Origin: Anaerolineales bacterium
GTDB taxonomy: Bacteria > Chloroflexota > Anaerolineae > Anaerolineales > Villigracilaceae
DNA: 57,618 nucleotides
Direction: 5' to 3'
NCBI GenBank assembly: GCA_016927315.1
Contig: JAFGMV010000048.1
Span: forward strand, 1-57,618
The notes under the pieces are model-generated. The model worked only from the letters and a program-made list of their open reading frames with translations, was not told where the DNA came from and made no database searches. Made by a program: the position numbers and the translations under genes. Shown one piece after another: positions 18,013 to 27,747 of this stretch (positions are counted from its first letter, which is position 1; the number at the start of each line of letters is the position of its first letter).

Positions 18013-21000
18013 ATGAACCCAGCTTACATTCTTCCCCTAGACTCTACCCGGGCCGACCTTCAAACTGTTGGAGGGAAAGGCATGTCTCTCTCCAGGCTGT
18101 CCAGGTTAGGACTGCCGGTGCCGGATGGCTTCCATATCACAACCGAAGCCTATCGGCTGTTCGTCGAAAAAAACGCTCTCCAACAAATCATCAGTAAAGC
18201 GCTCGAAGAAGTCGAGAGCACCCGGCCCACCACATTGGAAACGGCTTCCGCCCAAATCTACAAGGCCTTTGTAAAAACAGAAATCCCGGATGAATTGAAA
18301 ACTCAGATCCTGGATGCTTATCACCGCCTGCCTGCACAGCAAGCTTTGGAGAGCGGCAATGATCTCCCGGTAGCTGTCCGGTCTTCGGCAACTGCCGAGG
18401 ACCTGCCGGAGGCTTCTTTTGCCGGTCAACAGGAAACCTATCTTAATATTCGCGGTCAATCAGACCTGCTGGAAGCCGTCAAAAAATGCTGGGCTTCCCT
18501 GTGGACAGCCCGGGCAATCGGGTATCGTACCAAACAGGGCCTGGGTACCGATGGGATCGCCCTGGCCATTGTTGTCCAGAAACTGGTTCCAGCCGATGCA
18601 GCCGGTATCCTGTTCACCGCAAACCCGATCAATGGGAAACGAAACCAGCAAGTCATCAATGCTGCCTGGGGCCTGGGAGAGGCCATCGTGGGCGGCGCCG
18701 TGACTCCCGACACATTGGTCGTGGATAAAACTTCAGGAGAAATCATCTCACGGGAAACCGCAGAAAAACAGGTTATGACCGTTCGAACCGATCTCGGGGC
18801 GGAAGAAAAAGCCGTTCCCGGGCGCATGCAAAAAAAACCGGTGCTGTCTGATCTGCAGGCAGTAAACCTTGCCCGTCTTGGTAAAGAAATCGAAAACCAA
18901 TATGGTATGCCCATGGATATCGAATGGGCAATGATTGGCAACGAGTTTTACATCTTGCAAGCCCGCCCGATCACAGCCCTTCCAGATGCAATTATCGAAT
19001 GGATACCGCCTGATCCGAAGGGCACTTACATGCGCACCAGCGTCGCCGACCTGATGCCCGAACCTCTGAGTCCCTTATATGTCAGTCTTGGCATCCCCGC
19101 GCAAAGAGATCAAATGCAGCCGCTGGGCAAACGCATGGTGGGCAAGGAACCGGTCTTAGCCCGGGATTACATCACCAGCATCAATAATTATGCCTATATG
19201 AATGCTGCCATGTCGCCCGGTTCCTGGTGGTGGGCCATCACCGGCCTGATACCGGCCTATCCAAAATTACTACGCAGCCTGGTGCCGCTTTTCCGGGATG
19301 AACTGCTCCCCGAATACCAGGCCTTTGTGAACAGCAAGAAGGAACTGCAGCCTGAAAGTTTATCACCTGCTGAACTCTGGAAAGAGTCCAGAGAACTTGT
19401 GGATGCATTCGCCTATTACGTTTGCGGATTGATGTTCGCCACCATGGGCGCTTCCGCCGGCTCTGAAGGACTGACCACCCAGGTTTATAACAAGCTGGCA
19501 AAACAGGAAGGTGATCCCGATGCATCTGTCCTGCTGATGGGATGGAACAATATCCCGGTGCGTTCTGAAAAATCTATGTACGACATTGCCATGTGGGTAA
19601 GGGAAGATCAGCCCCTGGCAAACTACATCACAGACACTCCGATTCAGGAACTGCTCACGGTGCTCGAAAATCCCGGGAACGCACCAACCACCCTGTTCAG
19701 TGAATTTGCTTACCGCCTGCAGACACATATGGAAACCTTCGGACACACCATCTTCCAGCTGGATTTTGCCGAGCCGCTTCCACTCGATCATCCCGAAATG
19801 ATGCTGGAAAGCATCCGGATGTACCTGAACGGCAAGGGAACCAATCCTTATGAAAGACAGGCAGCCAGCGAGCAAAAACGCATCCAGACCACTGAGATCA
19901 TGCTCCAGCGCCTGAAAGGGTTCAAATTGTGGGTCTTCAAAAAAGCGCTCAACTGGGGGCAATCGATGGCCGAAGTCCGGGAAGATGCCCTGGCAGAGAT
20001 CGGCCTGGCGTATCCAAAAATACGGGAATTGCTGCACGAACTAGGCCGGCGCCTGGCAGCAGCCCAGGTTATCCGGCAGCCAGAAGATATCTTCTGGCTG
20101 GAAAAAGAGGGAATCGACTCCTGCATCGAGAAGCTTGAACAGGATCAGGCCCTGCCAGACCTGGCAAACCAGGTGACAGAACGAAAAACCTTCCACAAAC
20201 GCCTCAAACAACTCTCGCCTCCGTCAATAATGCCGATGAAAAAACGGGTCATGGGCATGAAAACCGAAGTCTTCCTTGCCCACACCCAGGATAATCAAAT
20301 CACCGGTGTACTCAAAGGTGTGTCCACCAGCGCCGGGAAAGTTACCGCTGCGGCGCGTATCCTGCACGGACCGGAAGACTTTCACCTGATGCAGCCCGGT
20401 GATGTCCTGGTCGCCGGGACCACCACTCCTGCCTGGACTCCACTCTTCACCATGGCATCCGCGGTCGTCACCGATATCGGCGGACCGCTCAGCCACGGCA
20501 GCATCGTTGCACGGGAATACGGCATCCCGGCCGTCATGGGCACCGGCGTTGCCACCACCCGCATCCGGAACGGCCAGACTATCACTGTGGATGGCACTAA
20601 CGGCGAGGTCATCCTGCATGAAGACGATGAAACTACTGGCTCACCTGCTCCCCCGATGGAATGGAAAACGCCGGATCCTAAAAGTGTCTATGCCCGCGGC
20701 AGCCTGGCCGAACATATCCCCAGCCCGGTCTCCCCTCTGTTTGCCACTCTGGGACTTGAGATCGCCAACCAGTCTACAGATCGCCTCTGGAAAGAATTCG
20801 TGGGCATGGATCCATCCAAACTGTTTCCGGCAGGTGGGTTCTACCTGACCATCAACAGCTACGTTTATGGTGGTTTTCGGATGGGCCTGCGGGAATTCGG
20901 GATCATTACGAAGATGACCCTGGCTCAAATGGGGCCCATCTTCCGTAATGCTCCCAAACGCTATCACGAAGCAAGAAAAAAACTGGCTGCAGTCGTCGAT

Positions 21001-22290
21001 ACTTGGGAACAGAAAACCCTTGCAACGATGAATCCATCAGAATTACTCCAGGGCATAAAGACGGTCTTCGGCGCCGCCTGTGATTATTACACGGTTATCC
21101 AGACCACACTGCCGGCTGCGTCTATGAGTGAAATCCTCCTCGGCCGTTTCTACAGCAGCCTGATCAAACGCAAAGGTGATCCGGAGTTGACCAGCCTCTT
21201 GTTTGGTATCGAGACGGCTCTGGTAAGGGCTGAAAAATCCCTTTACGATATTGCCGCCCGGCTGCAGGAAGACCCGGTCCTATGTGAGTACGTATCCCAA
21301 ACAACTGCGGGTGAACTGGCTGGTGACTTCCTGCGCAGAGCCGCCCCTGCAAAATTGACATCCAGGCAGTGGAATCGCTGGCTGGCCCGCCTGGATGAAC
21401 ATTTCGAACGCTTTGGCCGCACTGCCTATGAATTCGACTTCATCAACCCTACTCCTGCCGAGGCTCCTGTGCCTGCCCTGGAAGCCATCAAACAATTCAT
21501 GTCCGGACAGGCGGTCAGCCCTTATGTGCGGCATGAATCTGCAGCCCAAAAACGTATACAGGCCACCCGGGATATCCAAAATCGTATCCGCTGGCCGCGT
21601 AAAAACTGGTTCGACCGGCTTCTCAGGTGGGCACAGGAAACCGGTGCGATCCGTGAAGACAGCCTGATCGATATGGGGATGGGCCATCCCATCATCCGAA
21701 AAATGCTGGCTGAACTGGGCAGCCGTTTCGCTGCCGCCCGGGCGATCGACCAGACTGAAGATATCTACTGGCTGGAGGGTCTCGAAGTCGAGGATCTGGT
21801 CTCTGGCCTGGAAGCAGGACGGCCTCTGCCTGACCTGTCTGCCCGCATCCCTGACCGTCAAGCGACCTGGCAGGCTGCTTTGAAGGCCACTCCACCGGTC
21901 ATGCTCCCGGAGAAATCTGGCTGGGCAAAATTGATCGGCAACCATGCCCCGCAAGAAAAGGATGGCAGGATAATTCTGACCGGGGTTGGCACAAGTGAGG
22001 GCGAGGTCACTGGACCGGCCTGTGTACTCTTCGGATCGGATGACTTCACCCGCATGAGACCCGGGGATGTACTGGTCGCCGTCACAACCACACCGGCCTG
22101 GACCCCGCTCTTCAGCCTGGCCGCAGCTGTCGTCACGGATATCGGCGGGCCACTCAGCCACAGCAGTATCGTAGCCCGGGAGTACGGTATTCCGGCCGTC
22201 ATGGCTGTTCGCAATGCGACCCGCCACATTCAGAGCGGCCAGATCATTACCGTCAACGGTAAGCAAGGGACTGTCGTACTGGAAAAATAG
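18013..22290 (+). CDS. PEP synthase/rifampin phosphotransferase-like protein with duplicated C-terminal half
   Basis: 1425 residues from ATG 18013, chosen because GGAG lies six bases upstream; ATG 18007 is too close. Residues 1-330 are the PEP-synthase ATP-grasp domain (GGKGMSLSRL, VRSSATAEDLPEASFAGQQ, GLGEAIVGGAV, DIEWA...LQARPI). A middle helical domain and a swivelling phosphohistidine domain follow (GGPLSHGSIVAREYGIPAV, His about residue 828). Then the middle domain and His domain occur a second time (second His about residue 1383) without a second ATP-grasp. Rifampin phosphotransferases are about 865 residues with one set. The reaction would be ATP-driven phosphoryl transfer through the His to an unknown acceptor. 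An MFS pump follows, suggesting detoxification, but this is inference. Confidence 0.85.
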   Translation: MNPAYILPLDSTRADLQTVGGKGMSLSRLSRLGLPVPDGFHITTEAYRLFVEKNALQQIISKALEEVESTRPTTLETASAQIYKAFVKTEIPDELKTQILDAYHRLPAQQALESGNDLPVAVRSSATAEDLPEASFAGQQETYLNIRGQSDLLEAVKKCWASLWTARAIGYRTKQGLGTDGIALAIVVQKLVPADAAGILFTANPINGKRNQQVINAAWGLGEAIVGGAVTPDTLVVDKTSGEIISRETAEKQVMTVRTDLGAEEKAVPGRMQKKPVLSDLQAVNLARLGKEIENQYGMPMDIEWAMIGNEFYILQARPITALPDAIIEWIPPDPKGTYMRTSVADLMPEPLSPLYVSLGIPAQRDQMQPLGKRMVGKEPVLARDYITSINNYAYMNAAMSPGSWWWAITGLIPAYPKLLRSLVPLFRDELLPEYQAFVNSKKELQPESLSPAELWKESRELVDAFAYYVCGLMFATMGASAGSEGLTTQVYNKLAKQEGDPDASVLLMGWNNIPVRSEKSMYDIAMWVREDQPLANYITDTPIQELLTVLENPGNAPTTLFSEFAYRLQTHMETFGHTIFQLDFAEPLPLDHPEMMLESIRMYLNGKGTNPYERQAASEQKRIQTTEIMLQRLKGFKLWVFKKALNWGQSMAEVREDALAEIGLAYPKIRELLHELGRRLAAAQVIRQPEDIFWLEKEGIDSCIEKLEQDQALPDLANQVTERKTFHKRLKQLSPPSIMPMKKRVMGMKTEVFLAHTQDNQITGVLKGVSTSAGKVTAAARILHGPEDFHLMQPGDVLVAGTTTPAWTPLFTMASAVVTDIGGPLSHGSIVAREYGIPAVMGTGVATTRIRNGQTITVDGTNGEVILHEDDETTGSPAPPMEWKTPDPKSVYARGSLAEHIPSPVSPLFATLGLEIANQSTDRLWKEFVGMDPSKLFPAGGFYLTINSYVYGGFRMGLREFGIITKMTLAQMGPIFRNAPKRYHEARKKLAAVVDTWEQKTLATMNPSELLQGIKTVFGAACDYYTVIQTTLPAASMSEILLGRFYSSLIKRKGDPELTSLLFGIETALVRAEKSLYDIAARLQEDPVLCEYVSQTTAGELAGDFLRRAAPAKLTSRQWNRWLARLDEHFERFGRTAYEFDFINPTPAEAPVPALEAIKQFMSGQAVSPYVRHESAAQKRIQATRDIQNRIRWPRKNWFDRLLRWAQETGAIREDSLIDMGMGHPIIRKMLAELGSRFAAARAIDQTEDIYWLEGLEVEDLVSGLEAGRPLPDLSARIPDRQATWQAALKATPPVMLPEKSGWAKLIGNHAPQEKDGRIILTGVGTSEGEVTGPACVLFGSDDFTRMRPGDVLVAVTTTPAWTPLFSLAAAVVTDIGGPLSHSSIVAREYGIPAVMAVRNATRHIQSGQIITVNGKQGTVVLEK

Positions 22291-22355
22291 TCCCGAACAG
22301 CCGTGGCCCGTCTGGAAGAGTCTCCTGTTTATTGCAGCACAAAAAGAACAACCTC

Positions 22356-23558
22356 ATGAAGAATAACCGCCGGAACCTGTACATCCTGGTTTTTGTCCTT
22401 TTCGTGGTCATGCTCGGCTACGGCATTGTGATCCCCATCCTGCCTTTCTATATTGATACCATGGGAGCAGGCGGGACCGAACTGGGCCTTCTGGTGGCCA
22501 GTTATGCCGTCATGCGTCTGGTCTTTGGACCAGTTTGGGGAAGCCTTTCAGACCGCATCGGGCGCAAACCCGTCCTGTTGGTCGGCATCCTGGGGTACGC
22601 CATCACGATGCTGTGGTTCGGGCTGGCCAGCAGGCTGTGGATGCTGTTCGCAGCCCGCATCCTGTCTGGGGTGCTCTCCTCAGCCACAGCACCAACCACG
22701 CTGGCTTTCATCAGCGACAGCACTGGTGAAAAGGAACGCGGCGGCGGTATGGGTCTGATGGGTGCGGCTGCCGGGATCGGGACCATTGCCGGCCCGGCGC
22801 TGGGAGGCTTGCTGGCCGACCAGGCTTTATCCACCCCCTTCTTCATCGCAGCAGGGCTGTCCGGTCTGGCGCTACTGCTGGCGGCGCTCTTCCTGCCCGA
22901 ATCACTACCAGAAGAAAATCGCTCGACCACCCGGAGGGAAGCAATGGGCTCAGATAAACAGACCTGGATCCTGGTGATCAGAAGTCGTCTGGGCTTGTTA
23001 TTCCTGTTGACCTTTATCAGTACTTCCGGCCTGATGATCTTTGCTAATGTTTTTGGCCTGTATGCACTCGAACGATTTTCGTACGGTCCTAAAGAAGTAG
23101 GCATGATTATGATGGTCCTGGGATTGGTTTCGACTGTTGCGCAGGGTATCTTGGCTGGTCCGCTTACGAAACGACTGGGCGACAGCCAGGTGATCAAGGC
23201 CAGCCTGGCTGCTTCGGCTGTCAGTTTGGGCCTGATGGTACTGGCAAACAATTACCTCACCGTCTTGCTGACCACCGCCTTGTTCGGACTGACGATCGCC
23301 CTGCAGACTCCCTCTCTGATTTCACTGACCTCCCGCCATGCCACCATCCCACAGGGAACGGCTATGGGGCTGAGTAATTCTTTCATCAGTCTGGGTCGTA
23401 TCGTCGGGCCAGTCCTGGGCGGATTGGTCTTCGACCTGGACATACGCTACCCGTACCTGCTGGGTTCCCTGATCATGGGCCTGGGCTTCCTGCTCAGCCT
23501 GGTCTGGATCCGTCCACAGGAAGGTGCGGTAAACAGAGGATCGAACACTACCCTGTAG
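22356..23558 (+). CDS. MFS multidrug/tetracycline-type efflux transporter
   Basis: 400 residues from ATG 22356 (an upstream TTG at 22332 lacks support). Twelve hydrophobic helices. Family motifs: GYGIVIPILPFY in helix 1, GSLSDRIGRKPVLL between helices 2 and 3 (MFS motif A), and GPALGGLLAD at helix 5 (antiporter motif C). The closest well known relatives are TetA/Bmr-type proton-driven drug exporters. It lies 65 bases behind the PEP-synthase-like gene and probably shares its transcript. Substrate not deducible. Confidence 0.88.
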   Translation: MKNNRRNLYILVFVLFVVMLGYGIVIPILPFYIDTMGAGGTELGLLVASYAVMRLVFGPVWGSLSDRIGRKPVLLVGILGYAITMLWFGLASRLWMLFAARILSGVLSSATAPTTLAFISDSTGEKERGGGMGLMGAAAGIGTIAGPALGGLLADQALSTPFFIAAGLSGLALLLAALFLPESLPEENRSTTRREAMGSDKQTWILVIRSRLGLLFLLTFISTSGLMIFANVFGLYALERFSYGPKEVGMIMMVLGLVSTVAQGILAGPLTKRLGDSQVIKASLAASAVSLGLMVLANNYLTVLLTTALFGLTIALQTPSLISLTSRHATIPQGTAMGLSNSFISLGRIVGPVLGGLVFDLDIRYPYLLGSLIMGLGFLLSLVWIRPQEGAVNRGSNTTL

Positions 23559-23644
23559 AGGACCTCACATTTTTATGCACAACTTGGAAGAATGATCCTC
23601 CTTTTTGATTTACAATTGGGCAACCTAGGAACAAGGAGGATCAG

Positions 23645-24631
23645 ATGACCTTTTCTGCAAACGAAATCCGCTACGAACATATGCGCTACAACCGCTGTGG
23701 CCGCAGTGGAGTAAAACTTCCTGCCATCTCGTTAGGCTTATGGCATAACTTTGGTGGTGTGGACCTCTTCGAAAACGGGCGAAGGATGGTCCTGCGGGCC
23801 TTTGACCTGGGAATCACGCACTTCGACCTGGCCAATAATTACGGCCCGCCGCCGGGTTCAGCCGAGGAAACTTTCGGGCAGATACTGAAGAAGGACCTGG
23901 GGCCATACCGGGACGAACTGATCATCTCCTCTAAGGCCGGTTATTATATGTGGCCCGGCCCGTATGGCGAATGGGGTTCCCGCAAGTACCTGGTTGCCAG
24001 CCTCGACCAGAGCCTGAAGCGTATGGGGCTGGAGTATGTGGATATCTTCTACTCACACCGTCCCGATCCGGATACGCCGCTTGAAGAGACCATGGGCGCA
24101 TTGAATTACATCGTCCGCAGCGGGCGGGCTTTATATGCCGGTATCTCGAATTACCCAGCCGAGGAAACCCAAAAAGCCTCGGGGATCCTGCGGGAACTGG
24201 GTACACCCTGCCTGATTCACCAGCCGCGCTACAGTATGTTCGACCGCTGGGTAGAACCCGAACTGCTGGACACCCTAAACCAGGAAGGGATTGGCTGTAT
24301 TGTCTTCTCCCCGCTGGCCCAGGGCCTGCTGACGGACAAGTACCTGCAGGGTATCCCTGAAGGTTCACGCGCCTCCAAAGCGCACGGTTTTCTAAAGCCC
24401 GATCACATAACCGTCGAAAAGTTAAAGCAGGTCGGACAATTGAATGACCTGGCCAGGTCTCGCGGCCAGACCCTGGCACAGCTGGCACTGGCCTGGGTGC
24501 TGCGCCCCCCGACGGTTACCTCGGCATTGATCGGCGCCAGTCGTGTGGAGCAGATCGAGGATGCTGTCAAGACGCTGGCACAACTGGAATTCACGGATGA
24601 GGAACTGAAGCAAATCGAGGAAATTCTCTAG
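23645..24631 (+). CDS. aldo/keto reductase, YghZ-like
   Basis: 328 residues, NAD(P)H-dependent TIM barrel enzyme. The catalytic tetrad is visible: Asp and Tyr in HFDLANNYGPP, Lys in ISSKAGY and His in YSHRPDPD. The YMWPGPYGEWGSRKYL segment and LAWVLRPPTVTSALIGASR match the glyceraldehyde-3-phosphate reductase (YghZ) branch of AKR14, which also takes other small aldehydes such as methylglyoxal. AACAAGGAGG stands before ATG 23645. Single gene with its own terminator. Confidence 0.92.
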   Translation: MTFSANEIRYEHMRYNRCGRSGVKLPAISLGLWHNFGGVDLFENGRRMVLRAFDLGITHFDLANNYGPPPGSAEETFGQILKKDLGPYRDELIISSKAGYYMWPGPYGEWGSRKYLVASLDQSLKRMGLEYVDIFYSHRPDPDTPLEETMGALNYIVRSGRALYAGISNYPAEETQKASGILRELGTPCLIHQPRYSMFDRWVEPELLDTLNQEGIGCIVFSPLAQGLLTDKYLQGIPEGSRASKAHGFLKPDHITVEKLKQVGQLNDLARSRGQTLAQLALAWVLRPPTVTSALIGASRVEQIEDAVKTLAQLEFTDEELKQIEEIL

Positions 24632-24650
24632 ATCGACCCTGAAAACCGAA

Positions 24651-24682
24651 AAGGATTGGCGTATACCGCCAACCCTTTTTTA
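24651..24682 (+). terminator. terminator shared by aldo/keto reductase and convergent ABC operon
   Basis: AAGGATTGGCG pairs with CGCCAACCCTT (one mismatch) and is followed by a T6 tract. It overlaps the stop codon of the convergent minus-strand permease. Confidence 0.8.
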
Positions 24683-27010
24683 TTCCTGCCGCAAGACACG
24701 GACGATCGATATCCTGGAGGCCCAGCGGGCAGGGATGAGACTGCCTAACAGGCTGATAGAAATAATTATCGGTATCAAGAAGATGATAACCAGTACATTT
24801 ACAGAAACACTAACCAGCCCGAACCCGAAAGCATTTGAAAGCGTCGTCAAAAGTACCCTGGTCAGCAATAAACCAGCCGGGATTCCAATAAGTACAGCTA
24901 GCATACCCAATACTCCTGCAGACGTTATGATCATGACCACCACCTGAAATGGAATCATACCAATTGTTTTCAGGATTCCAACAACCCGAATTTTCTCCTG
25001 AGTAGATAACAGAGACATAATGAAAACATTGACAACCGCGATAGCGACCAGGATCCCGCCCAACATAAAAATTGCCAACTGAAGAAAAATCACTGAACTT
25101 GGGATTGCTTCTTCCACCAGAGTCAGGGTCAAATCTGTGTCTTTATCAGGCTCAATATATTTTCGGAGTTTTAGCAAATCAACATTCTGATCCACTTTCA
25201 GATAATAACTCTCAGAAGCAGCATGCCGGTCCAGTGCGAGAACACTCGAAAGCGGCACGATCATACGCTGGCCAGCATCTGCAGGTTCCGGATATACCCC
25301 GACAATCGTCCAGGTTTCCGTGCGCCGGTCATTCTCGGCAAGGGTGAGTGTCAACGAATCTCCAATTTCCAGATCGAGCCAATCTAACAAACCCCGGCCA
25401 ACAATAGCCTCGTTGGTATCAAGATAGAAAAACCGACCTTCAGGAATATAAAACGGAAATGCGGATAACTCCCCTTCAACAGCCCGCAACAGGAATTCTT
25501 CGCCATCCAGTGTTTTAACACGCAGTCGATACTCACCATAAAAAGCCTGCACTCCAGGCGCCTGGCTCAGGATACGCTGTGCACGGCCATCGCTGCTGTC
25601 CTGTCGGGTGACGAAGGCATCATACACGATCCCCAGTAAGGCAGGATTCTCCCGATAGGTCTGCAGCGTCCCAGATAGCGTCAGCCCAAATACAATCCCA
25701 ATAACACCCAGCGTTAGATTTAAACCGGTTAAAATCGCCCGGATGGGTTTTGCAAAGGTATCGTTGAAACCCATAACAATGGTCATCGGCGCCCCCAGAT
25801 ATTCTATAAACCTTGTCCCCCAAAACGGTTTTTGCAGAGGGGATTCAGCTCCGGTGGCAATAGATCGAATAACATTGGCTTTGGCCCCACGCCGGGCAGC
25901 CGCCCAGGCAGCCAGGATATTCGTCCCCGGAATGATCAAAAATACCAGGCCCATCAACAGGAAACTGAAGGGAGGGTAATAGGTCGTCCCCAACGAAGCT
26001 GTAATCGTCTGAAGCGGCAGTGGGGCTAGAATCAGACCCAGAATAAAACCCAACCCGGCGCCAACCAGACTTATGATTGCATACTGGCCAACATACAGCA
26101 AAGATACCTGATTCCCGGTAAAGCCAATCGCTTTGAGAATACCAATTTGCCTGATCTGCGAAAGCACCATCGAACTGACAACGCTGACCACAATCAGGAT
26201 CGTAGCAAATATCGCAAATATACTGAATGCACTTAGAAAGGCAAAGGTTAATTGGACACTAAAGACCGCCGATTCTTTTGCATCCCGCCAATCTGTATGG
26301 GTATCGACAAATTCTGAAGACCGCATCGACTCGATTTCATCCAAGACCTCATCAACCGCTTCGGGATCAGCCAACCTCAACCCAACGGACCAGACCCATG
26401 TATCCTGGTCCGGGAACTGGCTGCGGAAAGTGTCCTGACTGACAAACAGGGACGGAAGCTGATTGCTTCGATAGGTATCATACATGGGGTCGTAAGCAAT
26501 CCCGATAACAGGCAGGGCTGCCTTGGTGTTATCCTCCCTGGTGACCTCAATCATATCCCCCACAGCAACATGATAAGTATCGGCCGCATATTTTTCGATC
26601 AGGATTTCATCCTTCCCCGGTAATAGATACCTGCCTGCGATCACCTTTAAACTGTGGACATTCGGAGGTTCCAGGGGGATCACCCGCAGGTCAACCCAGG
26701 CCCTGGTCTCATTGCTAATCGTAACTTGTGAAAAATAGCTGTACTGGACATCCGTGCTGTCCACCACACCCGGGAGCGCTTCAATACGGCGAATGTCCAT
26801 TGAACTAACTCGATAGGGTTTGAAATGCAGCCACAAATGGGCACTGTTCAGTTCATCAAATAATTTGTCATATGGCCCACTCAAGTTCAACAAAGTGGAA
26901 AGCGCCAGGGTCAGTAATGCTGCTGAGACAATCACCGTACAGGTTACAAGAAAAGTAATCCATCGCCGATGGAATAAATCTGCAACAATCTTCTTCCAGA
27001 CAGCACTCAT
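24680..27010 (-). CDS. FtsX/MacB-type ABC transporter permease
   Basis: 776 residues with two FtsX modules. One membrane helix lies near residues 18-40, followed by a large external domain (about 45-255), three helices (about 265-375), a fourth near 425-445, a second external domain (about 450-640) and three C-terminal helices (about 650-770). This is the architecture of MacB/LolE-like mechanotransmission exporters. Its start overlaps the stop of the ATPase gene (ATGA), so the two form one transporter. Such systems move lipids, lipoproteins, peptides or macrolides across the membrane. It is the last gene of the five-gene minus operon. Confidence 0.9.
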   Translation of the reverse strand: MSAVWKKIVADLFHRRWITFLVTCTVIVSAALLTLALSTLLNLSGPYDKLFDELNSAHLWLHFKPYRVSSMDIRRIEALPGVVDSTDVQYSYFSQVTISNETRAWVDLRVIPLEPPNVHSLKVIAGRYLLPGKDEILIEKYAADTYHVAVGDMIEVTREDNTKAALPVIGIAYDPMYDTYRSNQLPSLFVSQDTFRSQFPDQDTWVWSVGLRLADPEAVDEVLDEIESMRSSEFVDTHTDWRDAKESAVFSVQLTFAFLSAFSIFAIFATILIVVSVVSSMVLSQIRQIGILKAIGFTGNQVSLLYVGQYAIISLVGAGLGFILGLILAPLPLQTITASLGTTYYPPFSFLLMGLVFLIIPGTNILAAWAAARRGAKANVIRSIATGAESPLQKPFWGTRFIEYLGAPMTIVMGFNDTFAKPIRAILTGLNLTLGVIGIVFGLTLSGTLQTYRENPALLGIVYDAFVTRQDSSDGRAQRILSQAPGVQAFYGEYRLRVKTLDGEEFLLRAVEGELSAFPFYIPEGRFFYLDTNEAIVGRGLLDWLDLEIGDSLTLTLAENDRRTETWTIVGVYPEPADAGQRMIVPLSSVLALDRHAASESYYLKVDQNVDLLKLRKYIEPDKDTDLTLTLVEEAIPSSVIFLQLAIFMLGGILVAIAVVNVFIMSLLSTQEKIRVVGILKTIGMIPFQVVVMIITSAGVLGMLAVLIGIPAGLLLTRVLLTTLSNAFGFGLVSVSVNVLVIIFLIPIIISISLLGSLIPARWASRISIVRVLRQE

Positions 27011-27747
27011 GATCCCCGCTGCCGTAAATCGATCAAGCGCCGGGCAATTGCCTTTTCGTTTCCTCCTGGCATACGATCTACAATCAGGCCATCCCGGATA
27101 AAGAGTACATAGTTGGCTAGTTTGGCAGCCGATGCTGCATGGGTCACCATCAGGGTTGTTTGCCCCCCTTGATTGAAGTCCTTCAGGATATCCAGAACTT
27201 CATCACCACTGGAGGTATCCAGGTTGCCTGTGGGTTCGTCTGCCAGCAGCAGAGTCGGAAAGTTGATAAAAGCTCTGGCAATCGCAACACGCTGCTGCTG
27301 TCCACCGGACAACTCCCAGGGATGTTTATTGGCCTGATCTGAAATCCCCAACCGCTCCAGCAGTTCTTCCGAACGCCGCCGGATCTCTTTCTTTTTCAAT
27401 TGGTCTTCCAACAGTGCGGGCAATTCCACATTGGCACGTACAGTCAAATTCTCAATTAGATTAAAAAACTGGAAGACAAACCCGATTTCAGATCGGCGGA
27501 ACCTGGCCAGTTCTGTTTCGTTCATTTTGTCGAGCTGCTGTCCGGCCATCCAGACCGAACCAGACGTGGGTTGGTCGAGACCGCCAATGACGTGCAGCAG
27601 GGTAGATTTACCACTGCCCGATTCCCCCATAATGGCCACAAAATCCCCGGCCTGGATTTCCAGGGAAATACCCCGCAAAGCCTGGAATTTGATTTCTCCG
27701 GTCTGGTACACTTTTTCCAGTTCCGTTACTTTAACCAGGGTTGTCAT
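27007..27747 (-). CDS. ABC transporter ATP-binding protein, LolD/MacB type
   Basis: 246 residues from the ATG at 27747, which overlaps the TGA of the upstream acetyltransferase gene; the longer frame to 27792 is not needed. Walker A GESGSGKST, Q-loop FQFFNLIENLTV, signature LSGGQQQR, Walker B LLLADEPTGNLDT and the H-loop His in VTHAA are all present. NL in DEPTGNLDT and the FNL Q-loop are typical of the MacB/LolD/FtsE group that pairs with FtsX-like permeases, here the overlapping downstream gene. Confidence 0.94.
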   Translation of the reverse strand: MTTLVKVTELEKVYQTGEIKFQALRGISLEIQAGDFVAIMGESGSGKSTLLHVIGGLDQPTSGSVWMAGQQLDKMNETELARFRRSEIGFVFQFFNLIENLTVRANVELPALLEDQLKKKEIRRRSEELLERLGISDQANKHPWELSGGQQQRVAIARAFINFPTLLLADEPTGNLDTSSGDEVLDILKDFNQGGQTTLMVTHAASAAKLANYVLFIRDGLIVDRMPGGNEKAIARRLIDLRQRGS

